Positions 8,710-16,930 of a stretch of DNA of 44,579 bases are shown piece after piece. The stretch is taken from NCBI GenBank assembly GCA_028289365.1, contig JANQQM010000198.1, positions 1-44,579 of the forward strand. Direction: 5' to 3'. The translations under genes were made by a program, and so were the position numbers. The notes under the pieces are model-generated. The model was not told the DNA's origin and searched no databases. It saw only the letters and a program-made list of their open reading frames with translations. This stretch comes from Salaquimonas sp. Lineage in GTDB: Bacteria; Pseudomonadota; Alphaproteobacteria; Rhizobiales; Rhizobiaceae. The stretch's first letter is position 1, and each line of letters opens with the position of its first letter.

Positions 8710-9183
8710 TTAGCTCAAGTGCGATCTCAGCATCCAGGCAAACTTGTCATGGATGTGTGCCCGCCCGATCGCCAAGTCGGCAGTAACCTGATCGCCTTCT
8801 GTTTCAGCGGCCTTTGCCAGGTCTTGCATGGTTTCGCTCAATTGCCATTGATCATCGGCGAGTACTGAAACCATGTCTTCTGCCTTAAGCCCAGGATCAC
8901 TTTCGATCAAACTACTCGCTGCGAGGGCCTCGCGCAGACGACCATCAGCGATCACATCAAGGGCTCGCATGCGTTCAGCAAGCGTGTCTTCGGCTTCGAA
9001 ATGATCTTCATAAATTTCCTGAAACAAGTTGTGCAGCGGCCCGAAAGCGATGCCCTTCACATTCCAATGAAAGGTTTGCGCCTTTGCCGTCTCCAGTTTT
9101 GTTTCAGCCAGCGCCTTACGAAGTTGTTGCACTGTTTCGGTTGCATCTCCGGTTCTCAAACTAATCGAGTGAACTGACATCAT
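8710..9183 (-). CDS. dps: Dps-family DNA-binding ferritin-like protein
   Basis: This 157-residue protein fits Dps (DNA protection during starvation), a dodecameric mini-ferritin that oxidises and stores iron and shields DNA from Fenton chemistry. The ferroxidase-site region is visible: TFHWNVKG (about residues 37-44) with its His, then FQEIYEDHFEAEDTLAERMRAL with the Asp/Glu ligands of the neighbouring subunit. Two ATGs are adjacent (9183 and 9180); the second is better spaced from the GAGGAAGA ribosome binding site. It is the first gene of the operon with glutathione peroxidase and DUF427, and lies 34-37 bases downstream of the shared promoter element at 9217-9268. Peroxide-dependent control would fit. 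Confidence 0.92.
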   Translation of the reverse strand: MMSVHSISLRTGDATETVQQLRKALAETKLETAKAQTFHWNVKGIAFGPLHNLFQEIYEDHFEAEDTLAERMRALDVIADGRLREALAASSLIESDPGLKAEDMVSVLADDQWQLSETMQDLAKAAETEGDQVTADLAIGRAHIHDKFAWMLRSHLS

Positions 9184-9216
9184 TCTTCCTCTTCTGTGCT
9201 ACCGCCGAATACAAGA

Positions 9217-9268
9217 TATACGCTTCAGGGTTCGGATGGATCGCTGCTGTGACATTCGAGCGCAGAAG
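9217..9268 (-). promoter_or_regulatory. Shared upstream element, copy 2 (candidate stress promoter)
   Basis: This is the second copy of the 52-base block also found at 6636-6687; about 40 of 52 positions agree and no gaps are needed. It has CGATCC, then 17 bases, then TATATC on the minus strand, and lies 34 bases from the first Dps start codon, almost exactly as the other copy lies from its gene. Conserved placement argues for a promoter with an upstream activator site rather than a random repeat. The protein that recognises it is unknown. Confidence 0.55.
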
Positions 9269-9319
9269 ACCAATCCAAGTCGGTTCCAGCCCCGTACACT
9301 GTGGGAAAGGAGCTTCAAA

Positions 9320-9613
9320 ATGAATGATTTTGATTTTCTTATGAACGAGCGCAAGAACCCCTTGAGCGTGCTACCGCCAATGCAGCGATTTCAACTTATG
9401 TCTCTACTTGGCCTGATGTGGACTTTGATATTCTGTATCGGCTCCGGTGCCTGGCTTTGGTTCGGAGAATTAGCCATCGGACATGTATTGGTCGCGGCAG
9501 GTTTCCTGGTAACCGGTCTGACTTTTCGATCAGCCAATCAGTTGAACAAGACCTACCGTGATTTCCCTCGCGCAGATGGGTCAGCACGATATGACGATGT
9601 CTGGGGCGGCTGA
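9320..9613 (+). CDS. Small two-helix membrane protein, unknown function
   Basis: The ATG at 9320 is preferred over an in-frame upstream one at 9236 because it follows AAAGGAG at good spacing and because the upstream part overlaps the shared promoter element. The 97-residue product has a polar N-terminus (MNDFDFLMNERKNPLSVLPP), two adjacent transmembrane helices (LMSLLGLMWTLIFCIGSGAW and LAIGHVLVAAGFLVTGLTF) and a polar tail ending in ARYDDVWGG. I do not recognise the family. It is divergent from Dps and stands alone on this strand. Confidence 0.6.
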   Translation: MNDFDFLMNERKNPLSVLPPMQRFQLMSLLGLMWTLIFCIGSGAWLWFGELAIGHVLVAAGFLVTGLTFRSANQLNKTYRDFPRADGSARYDDVWGG

Positions 9614-9969
9614 TAAATCGCGAAAGCCGAGCTACCCATCAAATATTGTAGGACTTGCGCCCGGCCATTCACTTGGCGGAAAAAGTGGCGGCGGGACTGG
9701 TCAAGCGTGGTTTATTGCTCAGAACGTTGTCGCCGGCAGCGACGTTCGACTTCCAAACCGCGACCGTCGAGGTAAAGATAGACGCTAATGGCATGGCCTG
9801 CTTTGGGCCAAATTCGGGCGCCTACCGCCTGATGTAAAATGTTCAATTTTTTGGTTTGCACCGCAACAACTTCAGTGTGATCGCCTTCCGCTATGGGCCG
9901 AAGCCGACACTGGGTTAATAGCAACTTGGTGCAGGGCAGCGAAGTTCAGCTCGGAGTCCAAAGTGGCCC
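9614..9969. repeat. Intergenic stretch with degenerate repeats
   Basis: No gene is seen. The stretch holds two pieces of the dispersed intergenic family: TGCTTTGGGCCAAATTCG near 9802 and GCTATGGGCCGAAGCCGACA near 9891, with further pieces such as GACGTTCGACTTCC near 9738. Short frames crossing it have no ribosome binding sites and look like passengers of the repeat. Confidence 0.4.
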
Positions 9970-10383
9970 TCAAGAAGTCTTGAAAAAAAGCTCCGGATCA
10001 CCTTTGTCGAGGCCGCACACTTCACCACAAAACTGCCATTGCGCTTTGGCGAGCAGACTTCGCATAGCGGAGTTCGACGTGTTGGTAGACGTCCATACCT
10101 CCGAGTATGCGCTGGAACTATGCGCAAGTAGGCCTCCGCCCAAGCCAAGTCGTCTTGCATCGGGTGAGATGATGAGTAAGGAAACGAATGGTTTTTTAAA
10201 GAAATAACCGTGATCAAGGCAGCAGAAGCCTTTGATCTCGACGTCCAGTGCAGCAACGCACAACCCTCCGGCTTCAGCCACGGATGTGATGTAGTCGGTT
10301 CTGACATTCGAGCCGAGGAGTGCCTTGTCGATCAAGGCCGCCTGCGCGATGTCATGTGAGTCAACTGCCTTCCTGATCTCCAT
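9970..10383 (-). CDS. GNAT-family N-acetyltransferase
   Basis: The ATG at 10383 is chosen because it follows GGAGGTTCCC; it gives 137 residues starting MEIRKAVDSHDIAQA. The acetyl-CoA binding motif A is visible as LLIISPDARRLGLGGGLL (an R-x-x-G-x-G/A pattern), after the beta4 strand, and a typical N-terminal half (VCVAAL-like strand, GFCCLDHGYFF) precedes it. GNAT enzymes transfer an acetyl group from acetyl-CoA to amines, antibiotics or protein N-termini; the substrate cannot be inferred. The gene stands alone, convergent with nothing obvious, with repeat-rich spacers on its downstream side. Confidence 0.85.
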   Translation of the reverse strand: MEIRKAVDSHDIAQAALIDKALLGSNVRTDYITSVAEAGGLCVAALDVEIKGFCCLDHGYFFKKPFVSLLIISPDARRLGLGGGLLAHSSSAYSEVWTSTNTSNSAMRSLLAKAQWQFCGEVCGLDKGDPELFFKTS

Positions 10384-10801
10384 GGGAACCTCCAAAGACA
10401 ACAATCAACACAAAGGTGATAACTTGCGCCGATTGCAATGTCAGCCTCGTGCGCGAGTTGCCGTCCGCCGTATCTAGTAAAGCGACTGACACTTTACGGT
10501 TGCCTTGAGCTCAAAGCCAACACGCCTTGCTCGAAATTGACGACACTGATACCGTTGTTACACGCTTGGTAAGCAAGTCAGGCGATGGAGATTTTATGTT
10601 CACAATTGCGGGAAACCGCTAAGTCCTGAATTGCAGGACAATTAAGCCAAATAGAGCCTGTACACATCGTGTCGGGCTTCCCCATTGCATGGCTCGTGAA
10701 CATTGAGAACATCATGAAAATTCATGACAGAGGCCCGGGCTTTGTCCCCGTCACATGGAGCAATTTGTTTATGTGGCGGCATGAAGAAAGACGAAAGACC
10801 A
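10384..10801. other. Non-coding stretch between two GNAT genes
   Basis: The region separates two divergently transcribed acetyltransferase genes and presumably carries both promoters. Open frames over 10642-10962 on the minus strand and 10669-10881 on the plus strand are shadows without ribosome binding sites or recognisable coding character. No repeat or RNA gene was identified. Confidence 0.4.
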
Positions 10802-11263
10802 ATGAGAATACGACCAACAAAACACGACGATATTACCGCCTTGCAGGCGGTGCTAGACGGCACCGAACTTTTCCCAAGTGAAATGCTTCCGGAAATGGTG
10901 AAAGGTTTTCTGTCCAACGATGAAAACTCTGATATCTGGCTGACATGTGAAGCCAACGGCAATGCCGCAGGTTTCTGCTACGCAGTCCCAGAGCAGTTTG
11001 CAGAAGGTGTATGGAACATGCTTGCTATCGCGGTCCTGCCAAGAGAGCAGGGCTGCGGTTGTGGGGGTGCTATCGTCAAGCATCTTGAAGCAAAGCTTAA
11101 GGAGCGTGGGCACCGTATCTTGATAGCTGAAACGTCAGGAACGGATGACTTCGAGCAGACACGCGAGTTCTATCGAAAGAATGGCTACACCGAGGAAGCC
11201 CGCATCCGGGATTTCTGGGCAGCGGGGGACGATAAAGTCATCTTTTGGAAGTCTCTAATCTAG
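10802..11263 (+). CDS. GNAT-family N-acetyltransferase
   Basis: This 153-residue GNAT protein begins MRIRPTKHDDITALQAVL, a typical GNAT N-terminus. Motif A is IAVLPREQGCGCGGAIVKHLE (about residues 76-96), with a Q-x-x-G-x-G-like loop. The C-terminal part ETSGTDDFEQTREFYRKNGYTEEARIRDFW is typical of the family's motif B and last strand. In-frame ATGs upstream at 10781 and 10724 are possible, but they add residues that do not look like the fold; none has a strong ribosome binding site, so the start is uncertain. A strong terminator follows 15 bases after the stop. Substrate unknown. Confidence 0.85.
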   Translation: MRIRPTKHDDITALQAVLDGTELFPSEMLPEMVKGFLSNDENSDIWLTCEANGNAAGFCYAVPEQFAEGVWNMLAIAVLPREQGCGCGGAIVKHLEAKLKERGHRILIAETSGTDDFEQTREFYRKNGYTEEARIRDFWAAGDDKVIFWKSLI

Positions 11264-11278
11264 CCTAAGGTAGTTACA

Positions 11279-11309
11279 ACTGGCCTGTTTTTGGGCAGGC
11301 CAGTTTTTT
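11279..11309 (+). terminator. Rho-independent terminator
   Basis: A perfect 9-base stem (ACTGGCCTG paired with CAGGCCAGT) with a T/G-rich loop is followed by six T residues. It lies just after the stop of the GNAT gene at 10802-11263 and ends that transcript. Confidence 0.9.
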
Positions 11310-11606
11310 CCTTGCCACATCCGGAAATGGCAGCAAAGTCTGTGTACCAGTCATTTAATCAGCAAAAAGATCAGACATTGTCAAACGTCGCCTTAAGGAA
11401 CCTGCACCGCGATAATTGGAACTGGCCCCAACGGCAGCTATGGGCCGAAAGCAGACATCATGAAATCTCGGTCCGATGACCGCTTTGTGCCAAGAACGGT
11501 CATTGGTTTATCTCGCGGAACAAACCCACTATCGATTTGCCAAACCAACATTTATGTATTGCGATTGAATGAAAAATCGGACCTTCACCAATACGGCTCA
11601 GCTGTA
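11310..11606. repeat. Intergenic stretch with degenerate repeat
   Basis: Between about 11425 and 11525 the sequence has GCTATGGGCCGAAAGCAGAC, then GATGACCGCTTTGTGCC and AACGGTCATTGG, all variants of the dispersed intergenic family seen elsewhere in the window. No gene is seen. No clear terminator for the leftward operon ending at 11607 was found. Confidence 0.45.
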
Positions 11607-12470
11607 CTAGTCCAGTAACAGATAGTCTGGGTCCTTAACGAGTTCCCGGTATCTCGCCAGAAACCTTGCCGCATCAGCACCGTTGATAACGCGGTGGTCA
11701 TAGCTGAGATCGAGCGGGACCATCGGCCTGGGCTCAAAAGCGTCACCATTCCAGATTGGCCGGATTTCCATTCTCGTAATTCCCAGAATGGCAGCCTCTG
11801 GAGGATTGACTATTGGCGTAAAGGCTTCACCCCCAATGCCTCCGAGCGAGGAGATGGTCATCGATGCGCCGCCCATCTCTTCGGGTCGGATTCGACGGAT
11901 ACGAGCTCTTTCTGCGAGATCGGTGAGCGTTGCAGAGATATCAGAGATTGCAAGTTCGTCGGCGTTGCGGATAACCGGTACAACGAGGCCGTTTGGAGTA
12001 TCCACAGCAATGCCAATGTGGATATATTCCTTCAAAACTAATGATTTCCCGTCGGGGGAAAGCGATGCATTGAACCGGGGGAACTCGATCAGGCAGCGGG
12101 CAAGAACCGCAACATAAAATGCCAGTGCAGTTATTCGAATACCTTCGGCTTTCAGCTCTTTTCGGAGCGTTTCGATACGCGAGACATCGGCGCTGTCGTG
12201 ATGGGTAACAGCTGGGATGAGCTGCTGCGCGGCAGTCAGGTTGGCGGAGGCTGTTTTTGCCATGGGAGTGAGCGGTTCGACCCTAACCGGTCCGTAGTCG
12301 GAATGTTCGACATCCCAATACCAGGAAATGGAAGAGGCGCTTGGTGTCCCGACACTAATAATATCTTCGCGGCCAATCGTCTCGCGTCCAAGTCGGTTGG
12401 CAAGGGCGTCGATATCTACACCATGCACTCGGGCAAGTTTGCGTACTGAGGGAGAGGCCTTGACGATCAT
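11607..12470 (-). CDS. 2-oxoacid dehydrogenase E2 acyltransferase lacking a lipoyl domain
   Basis: This 287-residue protein contains a peripheral subunit-binding domain at the N-terminus (about residues 5-38, ASPSVRKLARVHGVDIDALA) and the catalytic acyltransferase domain. It transfers an acyl group from a lipoyl arm to CoA in complexes of the pyruvate or acetoin dehydrogenase type. The active-site segment near the C-terminus is LSYDHRVINGADAARFL, with the catalytic His; Asn in place of Asp is also found in Azotobacter and Pseudomonas E2p. There is no lipoyl domain, which normally forms the N-terminus of E2. That domain is encoded separately at 13921-14916, two genes upstream. This is the last gene of the seven-gene operon, 3 bases after the aldehyde dehydrogenase stop. 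Confidence 0.9.
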   Translation of the reverse strand: MIVKASPSVRKLARVHGVDIDALANRLGRETIGREDIISVGTPSASSISWYWDVEHSDYGPVRVEPLTPMAKTASANLTAAQQLIPAVTHHDSADVSRIETLRKELKAEGIRITALAFYVAVLARCLIEFPRFNASLSPDGKSLVLKEYIHIGIAVDTPNGLVVPVIRNADELAISDISATLTDLAERARIRRIRPEEMGGASMTISSLGGIGGEAFTPIVNPPEAAILGITRMEIRPIWNGDAFEPRPMVPLDLSYDHRVINGADAARFLARYRELVKDPDYLLLD

Positions 12471-12473
12471 GGA

Positions 12474-13910
12474 TTACCACTCAGCCGAAATATATTGGGT
12501 TTCCTGGAATTCAAGCAGCCCTTCCTTACCGCCCTCACGGCCCAGTCCGGATTGCTTGACGCCTCCGAAGGGAGCTGCAGGATCCGAGACGAGGCCTCGG
12601 TTCAACCCGATCATACCGAACTCCAGTTGTTCTGAAATGCGCAAGCCGCGCGACATGTCACCCGTATAGACATAGGCCACAAGTCCATATTCGGTATCGT
12701 TGGCGCGTTCGATGATCTCATTTTCATCGCTAAAGGTCTGGATGGCAGCAACAGGGCCAAAAATTTCATCTCTAAGACATTCGGCGTTGTCTGGTACTTC
12801 CGCCAGCACTGTAGGTGGGTAGAAGAAACCAGGACCATTTGGTCGGATTCCGCCCAGTTTGACTTTCGCTCCCTTTTGCACTGCATCACGCACAAAATGG
12901 TCGATCTTGTCGCGGGTCTCGGCATTGACCAGCGCGCCGACATCGGTGCCCGTTTTCAGCCCGTCACCCATCTTGAGCTTGGCCATCTTTGCAGTGAAGG
13001 CATCTACAAATGGTTCTTCGAGGTTCTCATGCACATAGATGCGGTTGGCTGCAGTACAGGCCTCACCGAGATTGCGCATCTTGGCCACCATGAGACCTTC
13101 AGCAGCGGCTTCGACATCGGCATCATGGCAGACTATGAAAGGAGCATTTCCGCCCAGCTCCATTGCAGGCTTCACTACATTGTCAGCGGCCGCATGAAGC
13201 AGCTTGCGGCCTACTTCAGTAGAACCCGTAAAACTGACGACCCGGACGCGCCGATCGGCCAGCATTGCACCAACGACTGCGCCAGAGGACCGGGAGGGCA
13301 ATATGTTGATCACGCCTGGCGGTACACCAGCCTCTTCAAGGATCGGCACCAAGGCGAGCATGGTCAAAGGGGTTTCTGAAGCCGGTTTGACCACGACCGT
13401 GCAACCCGCAGCGAGTGCAGGCCCGATCTTGCGAGTGCCCATCGCGGCTGGGTAGTTCCACGGAGTGACCAGTACAGCAATGCCAGCGGGCTTTTGTTGC
13501 ACCATCAATCGGGCGCCACTGGATGGCGCCATGCCGAGATAACCTACAGAACGCACCGCCTCTTCGGCATACCAGCGGAAGAACTCACCGGCATATTTCG
13601 CCTCGCCAATAGCGTCGGCGCCCGCCTTGCCGTTCTCGAGTGTGATCAGCCGTGCGATATCTTCAATTCGTTCCATATAGATGTCGAAGGCCCGACGAAG
13701 AACCTCACCACGCTCACGCGGCGATCTTGCAGCCCAGGAGGGGAAAGCGGATTCGGCTGCATCAAGGCAGGCCATGGCGTCTTCGACTGTGCCGTCAGCG
13801 ACGGTAGTCAGGACGGTTTCGTCAGCCGGATTCAGAACGTCAAATACCTTGCCATTGTCGCCATCGCGCCATTCGCCACCAATATATAGCTTGTTCAGAA
13901 AATCTGGCAT
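12474..13910 (-). CDS. NAD(P)-dependent aldehyde dehydrogenase (succinate-semialdehyde type)
   Basis: This 478-residue enzyme oxidises an aldehyde to a carboxylate. Key residues are in place: Asn152 in TPWNYPAA, Glu251 in MELGGNAPF and the nucleophile Cys285 in NLGEACTAANR; FTGSTEVG (228-235) contacts the cofactor. The start at 13910 (MPDFLNKLYIGGEW) is preferred because the longer frame from 13985 would overlap the upstream lipoyl-protein gene by 65 bases. It sits between the lipoyl-carrier gene and the catalytic E2 gene, splitting the E2 functions. If the E1/E2 complex cleaves a hydroxyketone to an acyl-CoA plus an aldehyde, this enzyme would oxidise the aldehyde (inference). It resembles GabD, but context argues for another substrate. 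Confidence 0.92.
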   Translation of the reverse strand: MPDFLNKLYIGGEWRDGDNGKVFDVLNPADETVLTTVADGTVEDAMACLDAAESAFPSWAARSPRERGEVLRRAFDIYMERIEDIARLITLENGKAGADAIGEAKYAGEFFRWYAEEAVRSVGYLGMAPSSGARLMVQQKPAGIAVLVTPWNYPAAMGTRKIGPALAAGCTVVVKPASETPLTMLALVPILEEAGVPPGVINILPSRSSGAVVGAMLADRRVRVVSFTGSTEVGRKLLHAAADNVVKPAMELGGNAPFIVCHDADVEAAAEGLMVAKMRNLGEACTAANRIYVHENLEEPFVDAFTAKMAKLKMGDGLKTGTDVGALVNAETRDKIDHFVRDAVQKGAKVKLGGIRPNGPGFFYPPTVLAEVPDNAECLRDEIFGPVAAIQTFSDENEIIERANDTEYGLVAYVYTGDMSRGLRISEQLEFGMIGLNRGLVSDPAAPFGGVKQSGLGREGGKEGLLEFQETQYISAEW

Positions 13911-13920
13911 TTGAGGCTCT

Positions 13921-14916
13921 CTATAGAAGCTGACGGATCGGGTCCCTGATCCTGGCCGCGATTGTATCAAGCAGGGCGACGGCATGGACCATCGGCAGGG
14001 AGCTTTCGCTGAAAGACAGCGTCAAAACATAGTTTTCGCCGTTGCGGGCTGTACACAGCGTGACGCCGCCGCTCGCCGAGACAAAGCCGGAAAGCCGTGT
14101 GTCACACAGATCGACCAAAGTCAGCGCCGTCGTAGCTGGCTTGCCGTTACCGCCTCGATCGGGGTTTGTCAGGAGTGTCGAAGTGCCATCCACCTCGCGA
14201 AGTGCCACCGTGACGTGGTCGCAATTATAGATCGCACGCCATCCGCCTGCCGCGAAAGCAGCAAAAAGCGCAGTGCGGTTCCCATCCTCGGAACGATCGA
14301 GCAACACATTCAGCGCATAACCTTCGATATGTGCTGTTAGCGAAGACTGACCGCCAGTTCCGGCGCGCGCCAGATCCGCTGTATGGATTGGCTCCGTTAC
14401 ACCCTGCGCGCGTAATGCGCCGAGGTTGATGCCCCGCTCACTGGCCAACCTTTTGGCTTTGGGAGATGCCAGTACCTTCTCTGCAGTTGATGGGCGCGAC
14501 ACTTGTTGGTTTGCAATTGCCGGGTCTCTGGGCGAAATGGAAGCCTTTGATTTGGTAGCAGGCTTTGCTGCAGCTGGGGCCTGTTTTGGATTTGTTTCGG
14601 ATGCGATATCCACTTCAGGTCCACTAGCGGATTCCGGAAGCGCAGCCGGCTCATCAGCAGAATCAAAAACTTCAGCTTTCGTCTCCACAATCGTGGCGAT
14701 CACATTACCCACCGGGACATCCGCACCTTCGCCCGCACAGATGTCGGTCAAATATCCATCCGCCGTCGCTTCGACCTCAACCGTTGCCTTGTCGGTTTCG
14801 ACCTCGAAAATAGGCTCACCACTTTTAATCTTGTCGCCGGACGCCTTGAGCCAAGTCACAATCACGGCGCTGTCCTGGTTCATTCCGAGTTGGGGCATCT
14901 TCACTTCAGAGGGCAT
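13921..14916 (-). CDS. Lipoyl carrier protein with E3-binding and degenerate E2 domains
   Basis: The start at 14916 gives MPSEVKMPQLGMN and overlaps the E1 beta gene by 11 bases. Domains of the 331-residue product: a lipoyl domain (residues 1-80) with the lipoylated Lys43 in EVETDKATVE; an Ala/Pro-rich linker; a peripheral subunit-binding domain (about 150-185, SPKAKRLASERGINLGALR); then about 130 residues that look like a shrunken acyltransferase domain. Where the catalytic DHRxxDG should be, the sequence is LSFSESSLPMVHAVALLDTI, so it should be inactive. It therefore probably supplies the swinging lipoyl arm to the separate E2 at 11607-12470, much as E3-binding protein does in eukaryotic complexes. 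No E3 gene is nearby; a housekeeping dihydrolipoamide dehydrogenase is expected to serve. Confidence 0.85.
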   Translation of the reverse strand: MPSEVKMPQLGMNQDSAVIVTWLKASGDKIKSGEPIFEVETDKATVEVEATADGYLTDICAGEGADVPVGNVIATIVETKAEVFDSADEPAALPESASGPEVDIASETNPKQAPAAAKPATKSKASISPRDPAIANQQVSRPSTAEKVLASPKAKRLASERGINLGALRAQGVTEPIHTADLARAGTGGQSSLTAHIEGYALNVLLDRSEDGNRTALFAAFAAGGWRAIYNCDHVTVALREVDGTSTLLTNPDRGGNGKPATTALTLVDLCDTRLSGFVSASGGVTLCTARNGENYVLTLSFSESSLPMVHAVALLDTIAARIRDPIRQLL

Positions 14917-15901
14917 GGACCAGCTCCCCGGCGACAATTTTGCGGGCGTTTTCGGCGACGCCTTCCGGTGTCGGTACGGTAAGATCTTCAAGGGCGGGGC
15001 TGAACGGCACCGGCACATCCATCGCACCCATACGGATTACTGGCGCATCAAGATGGTAGAACACCTTTTCGCTGATCCGCGCGGCGATTTCCGCAGTAGT
15101 GCCAAAGTTCTGATGACCTTCGTCGACAACGATGGCGCGGGATGTCTTCTTTACACTTTCCAGAATTTTCGCCTCGTCCAGGGGCACGATAGTCCGCGGA
15201 TCGATTACCTCGGCACTGATCCCTTCTTCACCCAGCAATTCTGCAGCAGACTCGCAGACTTGGCGCATTGAAGACGTGCCAATAAGCGTGATGTCCGTAC
15301 CATCGCGCAATATATTCGCCTCACCCAAAGGAATGAAATATTCCTCTTCTGGTACCTGCGCCTTGTCCTGGTACATTAGTTTGTCTTCAAATATCACCAC
15401 GGGATTGTCATCGCGGATCGCGGTCTTCATCAATCCCTTGGCCTCATAAGCCGATGATGGCATCGCCACCTTGAGTCCCGGGATATGAGCGACCAGAGCA
15501 TGGAGGCTCTGACTGTGCTGGGCCGCTGAACGCCGTGTCGCACCGAGATTGGTTCTAAGCACTAAAGGCACCTGCAATTTGCCACCCGACATGTAGTGCG
15601 TTTTGGCTGCCTGATTGCAAAGTTGATCCATGACCAGGAACAGGAAATCCCCGAACATCAGATCAACAATGGGCCGTGCGCCGGTCATCGCAGCGCCGAC
15701 TGCTAGCCCCATGAACCCGGGTTCAGCAATCGGGGTATCGATTACGCGGTCGGTCCCGAATTCCTCGACCAATCCGCTTGTTACCTTGAATGGCGTGCCC
15801 GCCTCAGCAACATCCTCACCGATCAGAAAAACGCACTCATCGCGCCGCATCTCTTCTGCGATGGCCTCATTAACAGCTTGGGAAAAGGTGATTGAGCGCA
15901 T
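14906..15901 (-). CDS. Thiamine-diphosphate-dependent dehydrogenase E1 beta (acetoin/pyruvate type)
   Basis: This 331-residue protein is the beta half of a heterotetrameric E1. Visible are VFLIGEDVAEAGTPFKVTSG (about 24-43), the TPP-activating Glu region IDTPIAEPGFMGLAVGAAM, the QHSQSLHALVAHIPGLKV segment that lines the active site, and the transketolase C-terminal domain (EVIDPRTIVPLDEAKI, VVDEGHQNFG). The ATG at 15901 overlaps the E1 alpha stop (TGATG), indicating translational coupling; the upstream TTG is less likely. Together with E1 alpha it decarboxylates or cleaves a 2-oxo or hydroxyketone substrate and acylates the lipoyl arm. It resembles AcoB and PdhB equally at this level, so the substrate is open. 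Confidence 0.92.
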   Translation of the reverse strand: MRSITFSQAVNEAIAEEMRRDECVFLIGEDVAEAGTPFKVTSGLVEEFGTDRVIDTPIAEPGFMGLAVGAAMTGARPIVDLMFGDFLFLVMDQLCNQAAKTHYMSGGKLQVPLVLRTNLGATRRSAAQHSQSLHALVAHIPGLKVAMPSSAYEAKGLMKTAIRDDNPVVIFEDKLMYQDKAQVPEEEYFIPLGEANILRDGTDITLIGTSSMRQVCESAAELLGEEGISAEVIDPRTIVPLDEAKILESVKKTSRAIVVDEGHQNFGTTAEIAARISEKVFYHLDAPVIRMGAMDVPVPFSPALEDLTVPTPEGVAENARKIVAGELVHAL

Positions 15902-16887
15902 CAATCGACCTCCGCATAAACATGCATACCCACTTCGGCTGCGTCAGGATACGGGGCATCCAGCGCATAGGCGACAGCCTCAGATGCCTCTACCCCGATA
16001 GCATCACGAACCCCGGTCAGGTCGTTGTCACTTGCCAGGCCTTCCTTGATCAGCCACGCGCCGAAGAGATCAATCGGGTCGCGGTTGTTCTTCCATTCGG
16101 CTTCTTCTTCCTTTGATCGGTAATAGGTCCGGTTGATGTCGCCGACGTGGTGACCGTGATAGCGATAGGTCAATAGTTCAACAAAAAATGGTCCTGCTCC
16201 CTTGCGTGCACGTTCAACAAGTTCGCTTGTCAACTTGTTGACAGCCAACACGTCCTGCCCATCAACCTGGTAGGCTTCGATACCAAAAGCTTTCGCCCGC
16301 GCCGTGATTTCACCAGCGGCAATTTCATCCGTGCGGGTGTATTCGGAATATCCGTTATTCTCGCAGACATAGATGACCGGCAATTTCCAGAGCGCAGCCA
16401 TGTTCATGACTTCATACAGCAAGCCCTGGGCGGTTGCTCCATCACCGAAGAAGCAGACCGTGACGTCGTTCGCACCCTGCAGCTTGGCGCGTAAAGCTGA
16501 GCCGGTAGCAATTCCCATTGACCCGCCAACAATGGCATTTGCACCAAGGTTTCCATTCGACTGATCGGCGATGTGCATGCTGCCACCCTTGCCACGGCAA
16601 TAGCCTTCTCTCTTGCCTAGGAGTTCACAAAACATCTCTTTGAAGTTTGCGCCCTTGGCGACGCAATGTCCGTGTCCCCGGTGAGTGGAAGTTATCTTGT
16701 CGGTCGCCTCAAGCGCCTCGCAAACTCCAACAGCCACCGCCTCCTGACCGGAATACATATGGGTCAGTCCTGGCATTTTGGCGTCGAGATAAAGCTGATT
16801 TGCATTATCCTCGAAAGTCCGAATTCGAACCATCTGGCGGTACATACGAAGATAATCTTCGGCATTGTTTTTAAGCTTTTTGGACAT
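15901..16887 (-). CDS. Thiamine-diphosphate-dependent dehydrogenase E1 alpha (acetoin/pyruvate type)
   Basis: This 328-residue protein is the alpha half of E1 and binds thiamine diphosphate. The motif is present as FFGDGATAQGLLYEVMNMAALWKLPVIYVCENN in outline: GDGA at the start and ENN at the end, about 28 residues apart. Other family marks are HMYSGQEAVAVGVCEAL, THRGHGHCVAKG and CRGKGGSMHIAD near residues 40-110, and the YRYHGHHVGD loop. The length and the RGHGHCVAKG / YRYHGHHVGD pattern are close to acetoin dehydrogenase AcoA. A GAGGG ribosome binding site precedes the ATG. The M24-family gene ends 43 bases upstream, so it lies within the operon driven from 19145. Confidence 0.92.
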   Translation of the reverse strand: MSKKLKNNAEDYLRMYRQMVRIRTFEDNANQLYLDAKMPGLTHMYSGQEAVAVGVCEALEATDKITSTHRGHGHCVAKGANFKEMFCELLGKREGYCRGKGGSMHIADQSNGNLGANAIVGGSMGIATGSALRAKLQGANDVTVCFFGDGATAQGLLYEVMNMAALWKLPVIYVCENNGYSEYTRTDEIAAGEITARAKAFGIEAYQVDGQDVLAVNKLTSELVERARKGAGPFFVELLTYRYHGHHVGDINRTYYRSKEEEAEWKNNRDPIDLFGAWLIKEGLASDNDLTGVRDAIGVEASEAVAYALDAPYPDAAEVGMHVYAEVD

Positions 16888-16930
16888 ATCGGCCCTCGTA
16901 GGAAACCTGGGTACGAGCCCTTATTTGTCA

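Noticed and set aside
10296-10325. A third partial match (GCTCGAATGTCA) to the shared stress element
   Set aside because: It lies inside the GNAT coding sequence, only about 12 bases match, the TATA part is absent and no gene starts at the right distance. Chance is the simpler explanation.
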